Positions 1 through 8,346 of a DNA stretch of 64,000 nucleotides are shown here, one piece after another. The notes beneath the pieces were generated by a model. It did no database searches. It saw nothing but the letters and a program-made list of their open reading frames with translations, and was not told where the DNA came from. Source of the DNA: Methanoregula sp. SKADARSKE-2 (GTDB taxonomy: Archaea; Halobacteriota; Methanomicrobia; Methanomicrobiales; Methanospirillaceae). Both the position numbers and the translations under genes were made by a program. Location of the stretch: positions 1,240,001-1,304,000 of the forward strand of contig CP121470.1 in NCBI GenBank assembly GCA_030919125.1, in the 5' to 3' direction. The stretch's first letter is position 1. Each line of letters begins with the position of its first letter.

Positions 1-159
1 GGAATGGCCGGGGTGATGAAGGCCCTTGCCGACCACGGTTTCTCCGGCACGCTCACCCTTGAGATCGAAGATCTCATCTTTGACCGCGTGCTCGCTGCGG
101 ATGAGAAGATCGAAGTCCTTGCGCGTGATTGCGCATTCATGCACGACTGTATGGGGTAG
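1..159 (+). CDS. C-terminal end of a sugar phosphate isomerase/epimerase-like protein (5'-partial)
   Basis: The frame is open from base 1 and ends at TAG 157-159, leaving 52 residues. The segment GTLTLEIEDLIFDR followed by an acidic helix ending AFMHDCMG resembles the last strand and helix of xylose-isomerase-like TIM-barrel proteins (AP endonuclease 2 superfamily). Substrate and reaction cannot be told from this tail. The start lies outside the window. Family call is inference from a short segment. Confidence 0.55.
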   Translation, partial: GMAGVMKALADHGFSGTLTLEIEDLIFDRVLAADEKIEVLARDCAFMHDCMG

Positions 160-308
160 AGCGCTGGTTTTATAAAACACGCTTCCGAATAAGATACAGA
201 AATCTTATTGGAAATACCCGTTATGCAGAAGAATACCCTCAACACAAAACACTCCACAAAAAGCAGATATCCAGTATGTGTTCGTGCGACCGCACGGTGT
301 GAAACAGA

Positions 309-1580
309 ATGATCCAGGACGCTCTTGAGATCTCCCTCTTTGTTATCTGTGTCCTCCTCTCCGCATTTTTTTCGAGCTCTGAAGTCGCTCTCATCTCGAT
401 CACCAAGGCAAAGGCGAGAACACTTGTCAATGAGGGGAGACCGGGGTCATCTGCGGTGGCAGCACTGAAAGAATCCCCCGAACACCTCCTGATCACGATC
501 CTTATCGGCAATACCGTTGCCAATATCGCAGCAGCATCCATAGCGACTGCAGTTGCCATTCAGACATTCGGGGATTATGGGGTCGGGATCGCCACCGGTT
601 TTGTCACCCTCATCCTCCTTATCTTTGGGGAGATCGCCCCCAAGATCTATGCGGCGAGGGCATCCGAATCGTTTGCCCTGACCATCGCCCCGGTTATTCA
701 CTTCCTCTCCCAGATCTTCTCACCGATAATCTGGCTTGTTGAACGGGTCAGCCCTACCTTTGGGATCGGTAAGGAAACAGCCGAGCCTGCGGTTACGGAA
801 GAAGAGATCAAGGAATGGATCGATGTCGGGAAAGAAGACGGGAGTATCGAGCAGGGTGAGAAGGAGATGCTCTACTCCGTCCTTGAGTTTGCTGACACAA
901 CCGCCCGCGAGATAATGACCCCGCGGATCGATGTTACTCTCATGGAAGACACTGTTACCTTCGAGGAAGCAATCAGCATCTTCAACGATACCGGCTTTTC
1001 CCGCATCCCTGTCTATCACGACCAGATCGATAACATTACCGGCATCCTGAATGTCAAGGAGATCTTCTCGGCAATGGTAACCCGGCGCAAGGAAACTACC
1101 ATCCGGGACGTCATGTACGACCCGATGTTTGTTCCCGAGACAAAGAAGATCGATGATCTCTTAAAAGAGCTCAATGTCCACCGGGTCCAGATGGCTATCA
1201 TCATCGATGAGTACAGCAGTTTTGTCGGGATCGTTACCGTTGAGGACATTCTCGAGGAACTTGTCGGAGACATCATGGATGAGCATGACAAGGAAGAGCC
1301 GGAAGTCCAGAAACTCGCCGAAGGGGTGTATGTTGTCGATGCACAGATGTGGGTTGAGGATCTCAATGATACCATGGGCCTCACTCTCCCGGTATCCGAA
1401 TCCTACGAGACGATCGGAGGGCTCATTATTGACCGGCTCGGCCATCTCCCCCAGCATCCGGGTGAGAAGGCAGAGATCGAAGAGGCTCATCTCACGCTTG
1501 TAGTCATGCAGATGCATGGCCGGCGGATTATAAAGGTAAAGATTGTCGTCCATCCGGGAAACGGTAAACCACAACCGTAG
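309..1580 (+). CDS. CNNM/HlyC/CorC-type membrane protein (DUF21 + CBS pair + transporter-associated domain)
   Basis: The 423-residue protein has the three-part layout of the hemolysin-C/CNNM family. An N-terminal DUF21 membrane domain with about four hydrophobic segments (residues 5-150) includes FFSSSEVALISITKAKARTL, the family signature. A pair of CBS domains (about 195-320, with REIMTPRIDV and DILEELVGDI) follows, then a C-terminal CorC_HlyC domain (about 335-415). Relatives are linked to divalent cation, mainly magnesium, transport or its regulation; the function here is inferred. No Shine-Dalgarno site precedes the ATG, so the message may be nearly leaderless; a TATA-like TTTTATAAAA lies at about 168-177. 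It precedes purN by 30 bases on the same strand. Confidence 0.88.
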   Translation: MIQDALEISLFVICVLLSAFFSSSEVALISITKAKARTLVNEGRPGSSAVAALKESPEHLLITILIGNTVANIAAASIATAVAIQTFGDYGVGIATGFVTLILLIFGEIAPKIYAARASESFALTIAPVIHFLSQIFSPIIWLVERVSPTFGIGKETAEPAVTEEEIKEWIDVGKEDGSIEQGEKEMLYSVLEFADTTAREIMTPRIDVTLMEDTVTFEEAISIFNDTGFSRIPVYHDQIDNITGILNVKEIFSAMVTRRKETTIRDVMYDPMFVPETKKIDDLLKELNVHRVQMAIIIDEYSSFVGIVTVEDILEELVGDIMDEHDKEEPEVQKLAEGVYVVDAQMWVEDLNDTMGLTLPVSESYETIGGLIIDRLGHLPQHPGEKAEIEEAHLTLVVMQMHGRRIIKVKIVVHPGNGKPQP

Positions 1581-1610
1581 ATCCCGGGATCTCCAATGGG
1601 GGAAGATATC

Positions 1611-2216
1611 ATGACCAAGAGAATTGCCGTAGTCGCATCGGGGAGGGGTTCGAATTTCCAGGCCGTGATCGACGCAATCGGAGACGGCCTGATACCCGCC
1701 CGATGCGTTGCCCTGATAACAGACAACCCGAAAGCGTTTGCGATCGAGCGTGCAAGAAGAGCCGATATCCCGGTGACCATTGTCGATTATACCTCGTTCC
1801 CCTCGCGGGAGGTCTACGAAAAAGCCCTGCTTGAAGTCATGAGGCAGGTGAATGCAGACCTGTTTGTGCTCGCGGGTTATATGCGGATCCTGGGAAAGGA
1901 TCTCGTCCGTGAATTTGCCGGAGAGATGGTGAACATCCACCCGGCTCTCCTTCCCAGTTTCACCGGTCTCCACGCTCAGCGACAGGCAATCCAGCACGGG
2001 GTAAAGATTGCCGGATGCACGGTCCATTTCGTGGACGAACACCTGGACGGAGGGCCGATCATTCTGCAGCTCTGCGTCCCGGTTTTCGAGGGAGACGATG
2101 AGGCTTCGCTTGCAGAACGGATTCTCGAGGAGGAGCACCTTGCCCTCCCCGAAGCGGTCCGGCTCTTCTGCGAGGACCGGCTCACCATTGAGGGGCGCAT
2201 CGTCAGGATTCGCTGA
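1611..2216 (+). CDS. purN: Phosphoribosylglycinamide formyltransferase (GAR transformylase 1)
   Basis: The 201-residue product transfers a formyl group from 10-formyltetrahydrofolate to GAR in de novo purine synthesis. The N-terminal VVASGRGSNFQAVIDAI is the PurN phosphate-binding motif; MRILGKDLV, NIHPALLPSF and the catalytic-region GCTVHFVDEHLDGGPII follow in the usual order. I chose ATG 1611 rather than the in-frame ATG 1596 because GGGGGA at 1598-1603 is placed correctly for 1611 and the protein then starts directly at the family N-terminus (MTKRIAVVAS). Length is normal for the family. Confidence 0.95.
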   Translation: MTKRIAVVASGRGSNFQAVIDAIGDGLIPARCVALITDNPKAFAIERARRADIPVTIVDYTSFPSREVYEKALLEVMRQVNADLFVLAGYMRILGKDLVREFAGEMVNIHPALLPSFTGLHAQRQAIQHGVKIAGCTVHFVDEHLDGGPIILQLCVPVFEGDDEASLAERILEEEHLALPEAVRLFCEDRLTIEGRIVRIR

Positions 2217-2288
2217 CCGTTGCTAATCTACTGTCGTTATTAATCTCCTTGTCAGCGCCGGATCTCAGACCCACTGTACGCTACCGTC

Positions 2289-2317
2289 AAAAGGCTCGCA
2301 ACCGCCGAGCCTTTTTT
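2289..2317 (+). terminator. Hairpin followed by T-run downstream of purN
   Basis: AAGGCTCG (2291-2298) and CGAGCCTT (2306-2313) form a perfect 8-bp stem around a 7-base loop, running into a run of six T at 2312-2317. Stem plus T-run makes it a good transcription stop between purN and rnp4, although archaeal termination depends mainly on the T-run. Confidence 0.65.
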
Positions 2318-2368
2318 ATCTGCCACGCTGATAGTATAGCACAACCGGGAGGCAGTGAGCAACAACCC

Positions 2369-2698
2369 ATGAGAGAGAAGTCCCGCAACCCGGCAACGCG
2401 GATGATCGCCCGGGAACGTATTGGCATACTCTTCGAGGAGGCGCGACTGGCTTATGCTGACCATCCCGAACGGAGCAACCGTTATGTGGATCTGGCACGG
2501 AAGATCGCGATGCGCCAACGGATACGGATCAATCGTGAATTCCGGCGCCGGTTCTGCCATCATTGTTATACCTATCTCGTGCCGGGGGAGAATATGCGGG
2601 TCAGGGTCCACCGCGGGAATGTCGTGGTGACCTGCAGATCCTGCAAAAAACATACACGCTATCGTGTGGTGAGGAAAGAACATGTCAGATCCAAATGA
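2369..2698 (+). CDS. rnp4: Ribonuclease P protein component 4 (Rpr2/Rpp21 family)
   Basis: This 109-residue basic protein is a protein subunit of archaeal RNase P, which removes 5' leaders from pre-tRNA. An N-terminal helical part (RIGILFEEARLAYADHPE) precedes a zinc ribbon with Cys pairs FCHHCYTYL and VVTCRSCKKHTR, the Rpr2 hallmark. ATG 2369 is the only good start that gives the family N-terminus; GGGAGG at 2347-2352 lies upstream at a longer spacing than usual. The end overlaps the next gene, as is common for this pair in euryarchaea. Confidence 0.92.
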   Translation: MREKSRNPATRMIARERIGILFEEARLAYADHPERSNRYVDLARKIAMRQRIRINREFRRRFCHHCYTYLVPGENMRVRVHRGNVVVTCRSCKKHTRYRVVRKEHVRSK

Positions 2699-2933
2699 CC
2701 GATCGATGCAGGACTTAAAACCGACCGTCTGGATCGGTAAACAAGGCTGCACTCCTCCTATGATCGATGAGATCGTAGCCCAGCTCAAGACGCGAAAAGT
2801 GATCAAGGTAAAATGGCTTCAGAATACCGAAGTCGACCCGGAAGCGGTAGCAACCCAGGCAAAGGCGATACTGGTCGACGTCCGGGGAAAGACCATGATT
2901 CTGAAGGAAAAGAAAAAATCCATGGGAAAGTAA
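2682..2933 (+). CDS. CRM (YhbY/CRS1) domain RNA-binding protein
   Basis: An 83-residue single-domain protein of the YhbY family, which binds RNA and in bacteria associates with pre-50S particles. Visible features are KPTVWIGKQGCTPPMIDEI and VKWLQNTEVDP, then the beta strand TMILKEKKKSMGK. The reading frame overlaps rnp4 by 17 bases. The ATG at 2706 is an alternative start that would remove 8 residues not needed by the fold. Coupling with an RNase P subunit points to a role in RNA maturation or ribosome assembly (inference). Confidence 0.85.
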   Translation: MSDPNDRSMQDLKPTVWIGKQGCTPPMIDEIVAQLKTRKVIKVKWLQNTEVDPEAVATQAKAILVDVRGKTMILKEKKKSMGK

Positions 2934-2935
2934 CC

Positions 2936-2941
2936 TTTTTT
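2936..2941 (+). terminator. T6 run after the CRM-domain gene
   Basis: Six T residues directly follow the TAA stop at 2933. This is a typical archaeal U-rich termination signal ahead of the promoter of the rps19e cluster. Confidence 0.4.
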
Positions 2942-2970
2942 CCCGCGATAAATTGCCCGTCGGCCCTCGA

Positions 2971-2981
2971 AATATATAAAA
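2971..2981 (+). promoter_or_regulatory. TATA box for the rps19e-rpl18a cluster
   Basis: AATATATAAAA is a near-ideal archaeal TATA box, 67 bases upstream of the rps19e ATG. It lies just after the T-run of the preceding gene, so it most likely drives the whole ribosomal-protein cluster up to 5866. Confidence 0.75.
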
Positions 2982-3047
2982 GCCTTATTCGCAAATAAGT
3001 AAAGACTGTTATTGGATTTTATTAAATTTCCAACAGTGAGGTATCAG

Positions 3048-3632
3048 ATGACAACAGTGTACGATGTTCCGGCTGACCATATCATCCGCAGGGTCGCTGA
3101 GGAGCTCAAGAAGCGGAAAGAGATTACTCCGCCGGCATGGGCTGCTTTTGCAAAGACCGGGGTACATAAAGAGATGCCGCCCGAGGACCCCGACTGGTGG
3201 TTCACCCGGGCAGCAGCAGTGCTGAGACGCGTCTATGTCGACGGCCCTCTGGGTGTCGAACGGATGCGAAGCTTCTATGGCGGCAACCAGAACCGCGGCT
3301 CAAAGCCGAACAAGTTCCGGAAAGGCAGTGGCTCCGTCCTGCGCAAGGCCCTCCAGCAGTTGGAGGCAGCAGGCCTGATCCTCCACGACAAGACCGGACG
3401 GAGAGTCTCCCCGGTCGGGATGGCTTTCCTTGACAACCTTTCGCAGGAAGTCAAGACGAGCCCCCCGGCACCCGTACCAAAGCGCGTAAAGGCAGCAGCC
3501 GAGCCCGAACCCAAGAAGGCAGATGCCAAGAAGGGCAAGGCAAAGGCCGCACCTGCCGCAGAGGGTGCAGGGACCAAGACCGAGAAGAAGTCACCAGCCA
3601 AGAAGGCTGAAAAGAAGTCAGAATCGAAGTGA
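3048..3632 (+). CDS. rps19e: 30S ribosomal protein S19e with long Lys/Ala-rich tail
   Basis: A component of the archaeal/eukaryotic small ribosomal subunit. The first 140 residues carry S19e signatures, including TVYDVPADHIIRRVAEEL, PDWWFTRAAAVLRRVY, YGGNQNRGSKP and GLILHDKTGRRVSPVG. About 50 extra C-terminal residues are almost entirely Lys, Ala, Pro, Glu and Gly and look disordered. Start is ATG 3048 behind GTGAGGT (3036-3042); an upstream TTG in frame lacks support. First gene of the cluster; PDCD5 starts 9 bases after the stop. Confidence 0.95.
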   Translation: MTTVYDVPADHIIRRVAEELKKRKEITPPAWAAFAKTGVHKEMPPEDPDWWFTRAAAVLRRVYVDGPLGVERMRSFYGGNQNRGSKPNKFRKGSGSVLRKALQQLEAAGLILHDKTGRRVSPVGMAFLDNLSQEVKTSPPAPVPKRVKAAAEPEPKKADAKKGKAKAAPAAEGAGTKTEKKSPAKKAEKKSESK

Positions 3633-3641
3633 GGTGCAGGT

Positions 3642-3980
3642 ATGGGTGATGACGAGCTGAGTGAAATCCGCAAGAGAAGGATGGCGCAACTGCAGCAGCA
3701 GGCTGGAGATCAGCAGGGCATGCAGGAAGAGCTCGAACGCCAGCAGCGCCAGAAACAGCAGATTCAGATGATACTCATGCAGATCCTTGAGCCTGATGCA
3801 CGGGAACGCTTGAATACCATCAAACTGACAAAACCGGAGTTCGCAGCCACCATCGAGCAGCAGTTGATCCAGCTCGCCCAGAGCGGAAGGCTCAAGGCGA
3901 AGATCACCGACTCGCAGTTCAAGGAACTGCTGAGACAGATCGCTCCGATAAAACGGGACTACTCGATTACCAGAAAGTGA
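3642..3980 (+). CDS. PDCD5-family DNA-binding protein
   Basis: The 112-residue protein matches the archaeal PDCD5/TFAR19 family in length and order. A Gln-rich helical start ([16 protein letters not shown]) is followed by the three-helix core ([38 protein letters not shown]) and ends [14 protein letters not shown]. Family members bind DNA and are genomically tied to S19e. An AGGTGCAGGT-type site precedes ATG 3642. Its TGA overlaps the ATG of the next gene (ATGA), suggesting coupled translation. Confidence 0.9.
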   Translation: MGDDELSEIRKRRMAQLQQQAGDQQGMQEELERQQRQKQQIQMILMQILEPDARERLNTIKLTKPEFAATIEQQLIQLAQSGRLKAKITDSQFKELLRQIAPIKRDYSITRK

Positions 3981-4567
3981 TGAAAGCGGGTGTGCTCTAC
4001 AGCGGCGGAAAGGACAGTTCCCTTGCAGCAATAATGCTGGGTACGTATTACGAGGTTGAACTCAACACCTTTGTGTTCGACCCATCCCGTCGGATTCCAT
4101 CTGTGGAGAATGCGGCACAAGCGCTGGGATATTCCTTGAAAGTACGAGTGTTCCGCAAAGGAATGTTGAACGCGATGGCGGATCTGGTGCAATCGTCGGG
4201 TTTCCCGAACGATGCGATCAACTGCGTGCACCGGACCGCTGTCGAAACCCTCGCCCGGGAATACAAGACCGTTGGCGACGGGACGCGGTTCAATGACCGG
4301 GTCCCGATGCTGACCCGGGCGGAGGTCCAGAGTCTGGGTCACCGGACCGGGTGCGCCTATGTGCGCCCCCTGCTCGGGTATGTCAGGCCTGCGGTCGATC
4401 ACCTTGTCGACCGGCTCCTTGAGGTAAAATACGGGGAGACCGGGGCCATAAACAACGGTGATTATGAGGCCGAGATCCGGGATGTGATCCGGAAACGCGG
4501 GATCGATCCTGCGCCCCTCTTCCCGGCACACCACGACCAGTCCCTGGTTGTAGGGAGAAAGGCATAA
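3980..4567 (+). CDS. PP-loop ATP pyrophosphatase-like protein (adenine nucleotide alpha-hydrolase superfamily)
   Basis: The 195-residue protein opens with the PP-loop YSGGKDSSLAA, which binds the phosphates of ATP in enzymes that adenylate their substrate. Conserved INCVHRTA and NNGDYEAEIRDVIRKRGIDP follow. It is shorter than ThiI or TtcA and lacks their RNA-binding domains, so the substrate is unknown. It is a regular member of the S19e-L18a cluster in euryarchaea, which suggests tRNA or rRNA modification (inference). ATG 3980 overlaps the PDCD5 stop; GTG 3977 is the alternative start. Confidence 0.78.
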   Translation: MKAGVLYSGGKDSSLAAIMLGTYYEVELNTFVFDPSRRIPSVENAAQALGYSLKVRVFRKGMLNAMADLVQSSGFPNDAINCVHRTAVETLAREYKTVGDGTRFNDRVPMLTRAEVQSLGHRTGCAYVRPLLGYVRPAVDHLVDRLLEVKYGETGAINNGDYEAEIRDVIRKRGIDPAPLFPAHHDQSLVVGRKA

Positions 4568-4583
4568 TATCAGGTGAATCGCA

Positions 4584-4736
4584 ATGAGCAAACTGAGTAA
4601 AGGCAGAAAGATACGCCTGGCAAAGGCATGCGACCAGAACCGGCGCGTGCCCCAGTGGGTTATGGTACGGACCAAGCGTGGCGTTGTCGCGCACCCGAAA
4701 CGGCGAAACTGGCGCAAGAGCACGCTGAAGGTGTAA
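4584..4736 (+). CDS. rpl39e: 50S ribosomal protein L39e
   Basis: A 50-residue, strongly basic protein, exactly the family length, reading [19 protein letters not shown] and ending WRKSTLKV. It also has [10 protein letters not shown] and HPKRRNWR, typical of L39e near the exit tunnel of the large subunit. AGGTGA at 4572-4577 is its ribosome-binding site. It lies 16 bases after the PP-loop gene and 5 bases before rpl31e. Confidence 0.96.
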   Translation: MSKLSKGRKIRLAKACDQNRRVPQWVMVRTKRGVVAHPKRRNWRKSTLKV

Positions 4737-4741
4737 GCTAT

Positions 4742-5008
4742 ATGGCAGAAGTGATGAAAGAACATGTATATGTTATCCCTCTCCGGGAAGCACGCAGGAT
4801 GCCGCGCTGGAAGCGGGCTAACGGCGCAATCAAAGATATCCGGAATTATCTTGCCAAGCACATGAAGAGCACGGATGTTAAGATCGACCAGGGCATCAAT
4901 GAAGTTGTCTGGAGCCGGGGCAGCAGCAAGCCTCCATCGAAGGTCAGGGTCCGTGCCATGAAGATGGAGGACGGGCAGGTTCAGGCGGAACTTGCACCGG
5001 AATCGTAG
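4742..5008 (+). CDS. rpl31e: 50S ribosomal protein L31e
   Basis: An 88-residue large-subunit protein with family features [33 protein letters not shown] and a basic C-terminal third. The stop TAG directly abuts the ATG of aif6 at 5009, so the two are co-transcribed and probably translationally coupled. Confidence 0.95.
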   Translation: MAEVMKEHVYVIPLREARRMPRWKRANGAIKDIRNYLAKHMKSTDVKIDQGINEVVWSRGSSKPPSKVRVRAMKMEDGQVQAELAPES

Positions 5009-5671
5009 ATGGACAGGACGATCACGTTTGCAGGCGATCCGAATATCGGGGTTTTTGCCCGGGTAGTCGGGGATATAGCCCTACTCCCTCCGGAGTCTTC
5101 GGAGGAGTTCAAAGAGGCGGTGAAGAAGGCGCTGAACGCGAAGATCGTTGAGACGACGATACAGGGAAGCGCCATCATAGGCTCACTTGTTGCCGGTAAC
5201 AGCCGGGGCGTCATCGTGAGCGGCCTTGCAACTGAGGCAGAGATCGAGATCCTTTCGGAGCACCGCGATGTGCTTCTCTTGAAGGAGACGATGAACGCCG
5301 CAGGCAACGTGATCATGGCAAACGATACTTTTGCCGCAGTTCACCCCGAAATGCCGACTGACCTGATGCACGCTCTCGCTGAATTTCTCGGCGTCGAAGT
5401 GGTGCCTCTCGTTCTCGGCGGGGTCAAGACGGTCGGTATGGCCGGTGTTGCGACCAATAAGGGTGTCATCGTGCACCCGCGGGCGACCGCACAGCAGATC
5501 GCCCGGCTCGAAGAGGTGGCAAAAGTCCCGGTAGGGACCGGCACCATCAACATGGGCAGCGCCCTTCTTGGGACGGGACTTCTGGTCAACGACTCAGGGT
5601 ATCTCGCCGGCAATGCAACGAGCGGGTTTGAACTGGGCAGGATAGAGGACGTATTTGGATTTCTGGAGTGA
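5009..5671 (+). CDS. eif6: Translation initiation factor aIF6
   Basis: The 220-residue protein is the archaeal ribosome anti-association factor, which binds the 50S subunit and blocks premature joining with 30S. The five-fold pseudo-symmetric IF6 repeat is visible as recurring segments: [53 protein letters not shown] and [16 protein letters not shown]. Length is normal. It sits between rpl31e and rpl18a as in other euryarchaea. Confidence 0.96.
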   Translation: MDRTITFAGDPNIGVFARVVGDIALLPPESSEEFKEAVKKALNAKIVETTIQGSAIIGSLVAGNSRGVIVSGLATEAEIEILSEHRDVLLLKETMNAAGNVIMANDTFAAVHPEMPTDLMHALAEFLGVEVVPLVLGGVKTVGMAGVATNKGVIVHPRATAQQIARLEEVAKVPVGTGTINMGSALLGTGLLVNDSGYLAGNATSGFELGRIEDVFGFLE

Positions 5672-5677
5672 TTTTGA

Positions 5678-5866
5678 ATGGAGAATCTGAAGTTTGAAGT
5701 CAAGGGCACATTCCTGATGGGCGAAGACTGGATGCCGTACACGAAAGTGATCGCAGCACCCAACGAGAGGCAGGCTCAGGAACGCACCTTCGCAGTTATC
5801 GGCAGCAAGCACAACCTGAAGCGCAGGTATATCAAGATCGATACCGTCAGCCCGGTGAAGGCTTAA
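5678..5866 (+). CDS. rpl18a: 50S ribosomal protein L18a (LX)
   Basis: A short 62-residue archaeal L18Ae/LX protein. Diagnostic segments are FEVKGTFLMGEDWMPYTKV, RTFAVIGSKHNLKRRYI and the end DTVSPVKA. A GGAGTGATTTTG stretch precedes ATG 5678. In many euryarchaea prefoldin alpha and ftsY follow this gene; here the cluster ends and a T-run follows. Confidence 0.93.
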   Translation: MENLKFEVKGTFLMGEDWMPYTKVIAAPNERQAQERTFAVIGSKHNLKRRYIKIDTVSPVKA

Positions 5867-5878
5867 GAAAATTTCTCC

Positions 5879-5884
5879 TTTTTT
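5879..5884 (+). terminator. T6 run ending the ribosomal-protein cluster
   Basis: A run of six T beginning 13 bases after the rpl18a stop, in the stretch TCTCCTTTTTTCG. It fits an archaeal terminator for the cluster. Confidence 0.4.
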
Positions 5885-6465
5885 CGTTTGAGATACTCTT
5901 GCAACTCTCCCCATATCAAGGCTTTATCGGTAGATTATCCGGTCTGCGGCCGAGGGCATCTCCCCGGATGCGTCTCTCTGTACCTTCCGGGTGCCGTAGC
6001 GAATTTTTTGGTTTATGGGGAAATCTGTTGCAAAAGACGCTGGTGTTCGCAGCGCTCCAGTCTCTTTCCCCCCCTGCCTTCTCATTTCCCGGTCAGCTCG
6101 CCCCCTTTTTTTGGAAACGATAATTTTCCCGGGGAACCGTGATTCGGACCTCTCCTCCCTGTCCGGGGAAGCCCGTCTCTCCAATAATCATGCCGGTGAT
6201 GGCGGGAATCTCCCCGACATAGAACCGGCCAAAACCGGTATTGCTGGCGCCCCCCTCTCCCTCCCCAACGGTATATTTCTCCCTCTTTTTTAAAGGTCTG
6301 CGACAACAATTCCTTCCTCTCCTTCAGAACTTGAGGGGTGCCCCTCTTCCCTGCATTGTGGTGGGCCCCCCCAACCCCCTATTTTGGGATTTTATTGAGG
6401 TCCCTCCCGGCGCACCCACCCCCCAAGAGCGGATCGATGTTAGAGGAGGAACCCGGATGTGCTCA
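5885..6465. other. Pyrimidine-rich stretch without a convincing gene
   Basis: The + strand carries long C/T runs and no ORF with a start, ribosome-binding site and protein-like composition. On the minus strand an open frame from about 6330 down to TGA at 6093-6095 reads protein-like text (YVGEIPAITGMIIGETG, EVRITVPRENYRF) but has no start codon at its upstream end. It may be a decayed gene. A bidirectional T/A run at about 6288-6294 could be a terminator. Confidence 0.4.
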
Positions 6466-6984
6466 CTACTTCCGGCCAAGCATTTCCAGTGAAGCCCTGA
6501 CAAACGCCGGAATGTCGTCCGGTTTCCTGCTGGACACAATGTTTCTGTCCACCACAACTTCCGCATCCACGTATTCCGCACCGGCATTCTTAATGTCCTG
6601 AACAAGGGAGAGCCAGCCGGTGAGATGGCGTCCTTTCAGGACCTGAGCCGTGATGAGGATCTGTGCGGCATGACAGATGGCAAAGACCGGCTTTCTGCTC
6701 TCAACAAACTCTCTGGCAAACCGGACCGCATCCGGATCAACCCTGAGCTTATCGGGGGAGTAACCCCCCGGGGTGAGAAGGGCGTCGAAATCGCTTACCG
6801 AGACGTCCCGGACCGCCCGGTCAATCCTGGCAGTTGCCCCGTCTTCCCCGGTAATTCTGGTATTGGCTCTCAACCCGACCAGAATGAGCTGGGGGCCGGC
6901 CTTCTGGAACACCTCGCCCGGTTGTTCGTATTCCCTGTCCTGGAACCTGTCCGTGATAAGTACTGCAATCTTACTCAAATCCAA
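6466..6984 (-). CDS. DJ-1/PfpI family protein
   Basis: The 172-residue protein has the class I glutamine-amidotransferase-like fold of DJ-1/PfpI. The nucleophile-elbow motif is FAICHAAQIL with the catalytic-type Cys at about residue 104, preceded by LLTPGGYSPD. FQDREYEQPGEVF gives the early Glu region. Members are proteases, deglycases or chaperone-like; the activity here is unknown. The frame starts at TTG 6984, but GGGTGA abuts that codon, so TTG 6978 (spacing about 6) may be the true start. Confidence 0.87.
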   Translation of the reverse strand: MDLSKIAVLITDRFQDREYEQPGEVFQKAGPQLILVGLRANTRITGEDGATARIDRAVRDVSVSDFDALLTPGGYSPDKLRVDPDAVRFAREFVESRKPVFAICHAAQILITAQVLKGRHLTGWLSLVQDIKNAGAEYVDAEVVVDRNIVSSRKPDDIPAFVRASLEMLGRK

Positions 6985-7110
6985 TCACCCCGTTGTGAGC
7001 CGGTTGTACGGCCACGACCGGTGACCTGATCTTCGCAGACATATATCAGAGGATAACGAATAACCCATTTATTTTACGATCGTACCGGAAAGGGGTGCTT
7101 CCCGAGCGTT

Positions 7111-8240
7111 CGGCTTGCCCCAATTTTACAAAATAGCACCAATGTGAGTGGGTCTATGTATCCGGTTCTTGCATTTTCAGGCCACATTTCAGTTTTTTGT
7201 CGAGAGCATCCGCTCAAGAACTCCTTGTTTTTTGAGGGTTGCGAGTTGAAACCGGTTAAAGCAGAAGGCCGAGAACAGCATTTTGGTATGCACCCTGAGA
7301 ACGGTTGTGACTTTGGTATGAGCAGAATGGAACACATTCTTGATGATGGCATATGGGCGTTCCCCGGGAGATAGGATTCGAGAGATTCGAGCGTTTTTGA
7401 GAACATCGCGGATACCGATCGGATGCCCACGAACACCCCGTTGCATGGTGGTGTTGAAACCTTTTGTTTTGGTACCGAAATATCCTCGGTCACGGTAGAT
7501 CACCTCTCCTTCGTTCGACAGGTCGATTTGCGAATCGTGGGTTGAGGCAGTTGTAACCTCGAGAGCCCGGATCAGTCCGAAGTCACAATCCTCTTTGGTA
7601 TGGAGTTTGTATCCAAAATAAGATTTCTTGCCCTTTATCGCCCATGTTCCATCCCGGCTTCTTCGAGTTTTTGCAGCATCACCCCGGGGTGTATTCGTTG
7701 AAGCATGACCGGGCTCTGAAGTGATGAAAGTCGCATCCTGAATGGTGCCTTTTTTGATTTTCAGACATTGTGCATCGAGTTGTCGCTGGAGCTCATCCCA
7801 AATATCCTTATCCTTTCCGGTCTTTGCCAACCGCTCCCGGAAATACCAGACGGTGGTCTGATCCGGGACCTTGTTAGGATACCCGAGGAATTTCATAAAT
7901 GATATGCGATCATTGGCCTGACGCTCAAGTTCGGGATCGGACAGGCTGTACATTGACTGGAGTACCAGCATCTTAACCATGAGAACGATATCAATATTCT
8001 GTCGACCGCCCTCTTCGGTCTGGTTTCGATACAGACCTCCCACTACCGTCAGAATCCTCTCCCAATTGATTAATGTCGAAAATCCATCAAGCCGATCCCC
8101 GAGTCGTTTGATACTCTCATACCGCTTCTCGAGCGCAAAATCAACCAGATTTTCCATACTCGTCATTGATCGTACTAAGATAAAGTACTACCGGCTACAG
8201 GGGGGTTCAGAATTCTCAAACAATAAAAAGCCCTAAGCCG
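7111..8240 (-). mobile_element. IS5-type insertion sequence, apparently intact
   Basis: An element of about 1130 bp around one transposase gene. The left end begins CGGCTTGCCCC (7111) and the right end, read on the minus strand, begins CGGCTTAGGGC (8240), so the termini are imperfect inverted repeats sharing CGGCTT. The neighbouring IS5-type relic has the same CGGCTTAGG upstream of its transposase, which supports these ends. No clear target duplication was seen. Confidence 0.6.
7189..8166 (-). CDS. IS5-family transposase (DUF772 + DDE domain)
   Basis: A full-length 325-residue IS5-type transposase. The N-terminal DUF772-like part contains VKMLVLQSMYSLSDPELERQ, FLGYPNKVPDQTTVWYFRER. The catalytic part has GTIQDATFITSEPGHAST (first Asp), KKSYFGYKLHTK and VIYRDRGYFG (second Asp), and the C-terminal RPYAIIKNVFHSAHTKVTT with the Glu region. 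Start is ATG 8166 or the ATG three codons on. No stop or frameshift is visible, so it could be active. Confidence 0.85.
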   Translation of the reverse strand: MTSMENLVDFALEKRYESIKRLGDRLDGFSTLINWERILTVVGGLYRNQTEEGGRQNIDIVLMVKMLVLQSMYSLSDPELERQANDRISFMKFLGYPNKVPDQTTVWYFRERLAKTGKDKDIWDELQRQLDAQCLKIKKGTIQDATFITSEPGHASTNTPRGDAAKTRRSRDGTWAIKGKKSYFGYKLHTKEDCDFGLIRALEVTTASTHDSQIDLSNEGEVIYRDRGYFGTKTKGFNTTMQRGVRGHPIGIRDVLKNARISRILSPGERPYAIIKNVFHSAHTKVTTVLRVHTKMLFSAFCFNRFQLATLKKQGVLERMLSTKN

Positions 8241-8346
8241 GTGCCTATCATATCCGCCAAACCTGCACCGGCGATCCAGTCAGGCAAACTTTGGAACATA
8301 CCCCTATTCCGGTCAATGGGGGTTAAATTTCACAGGAGACTAGCTA

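Noticed and set aside
1640..1665. tRNA-like GGGTTCGAATTTCC
   Set aside because: It encodes the GRGSNF motif of PurN and no cloverleaf can be built around it.
1161..2138. Minus-strand ORF of 325 codons opposite the CNNM gene and purN
   Set aside because: Both opposing genes are certain; the minus text has no family features or ribosome-binding site.
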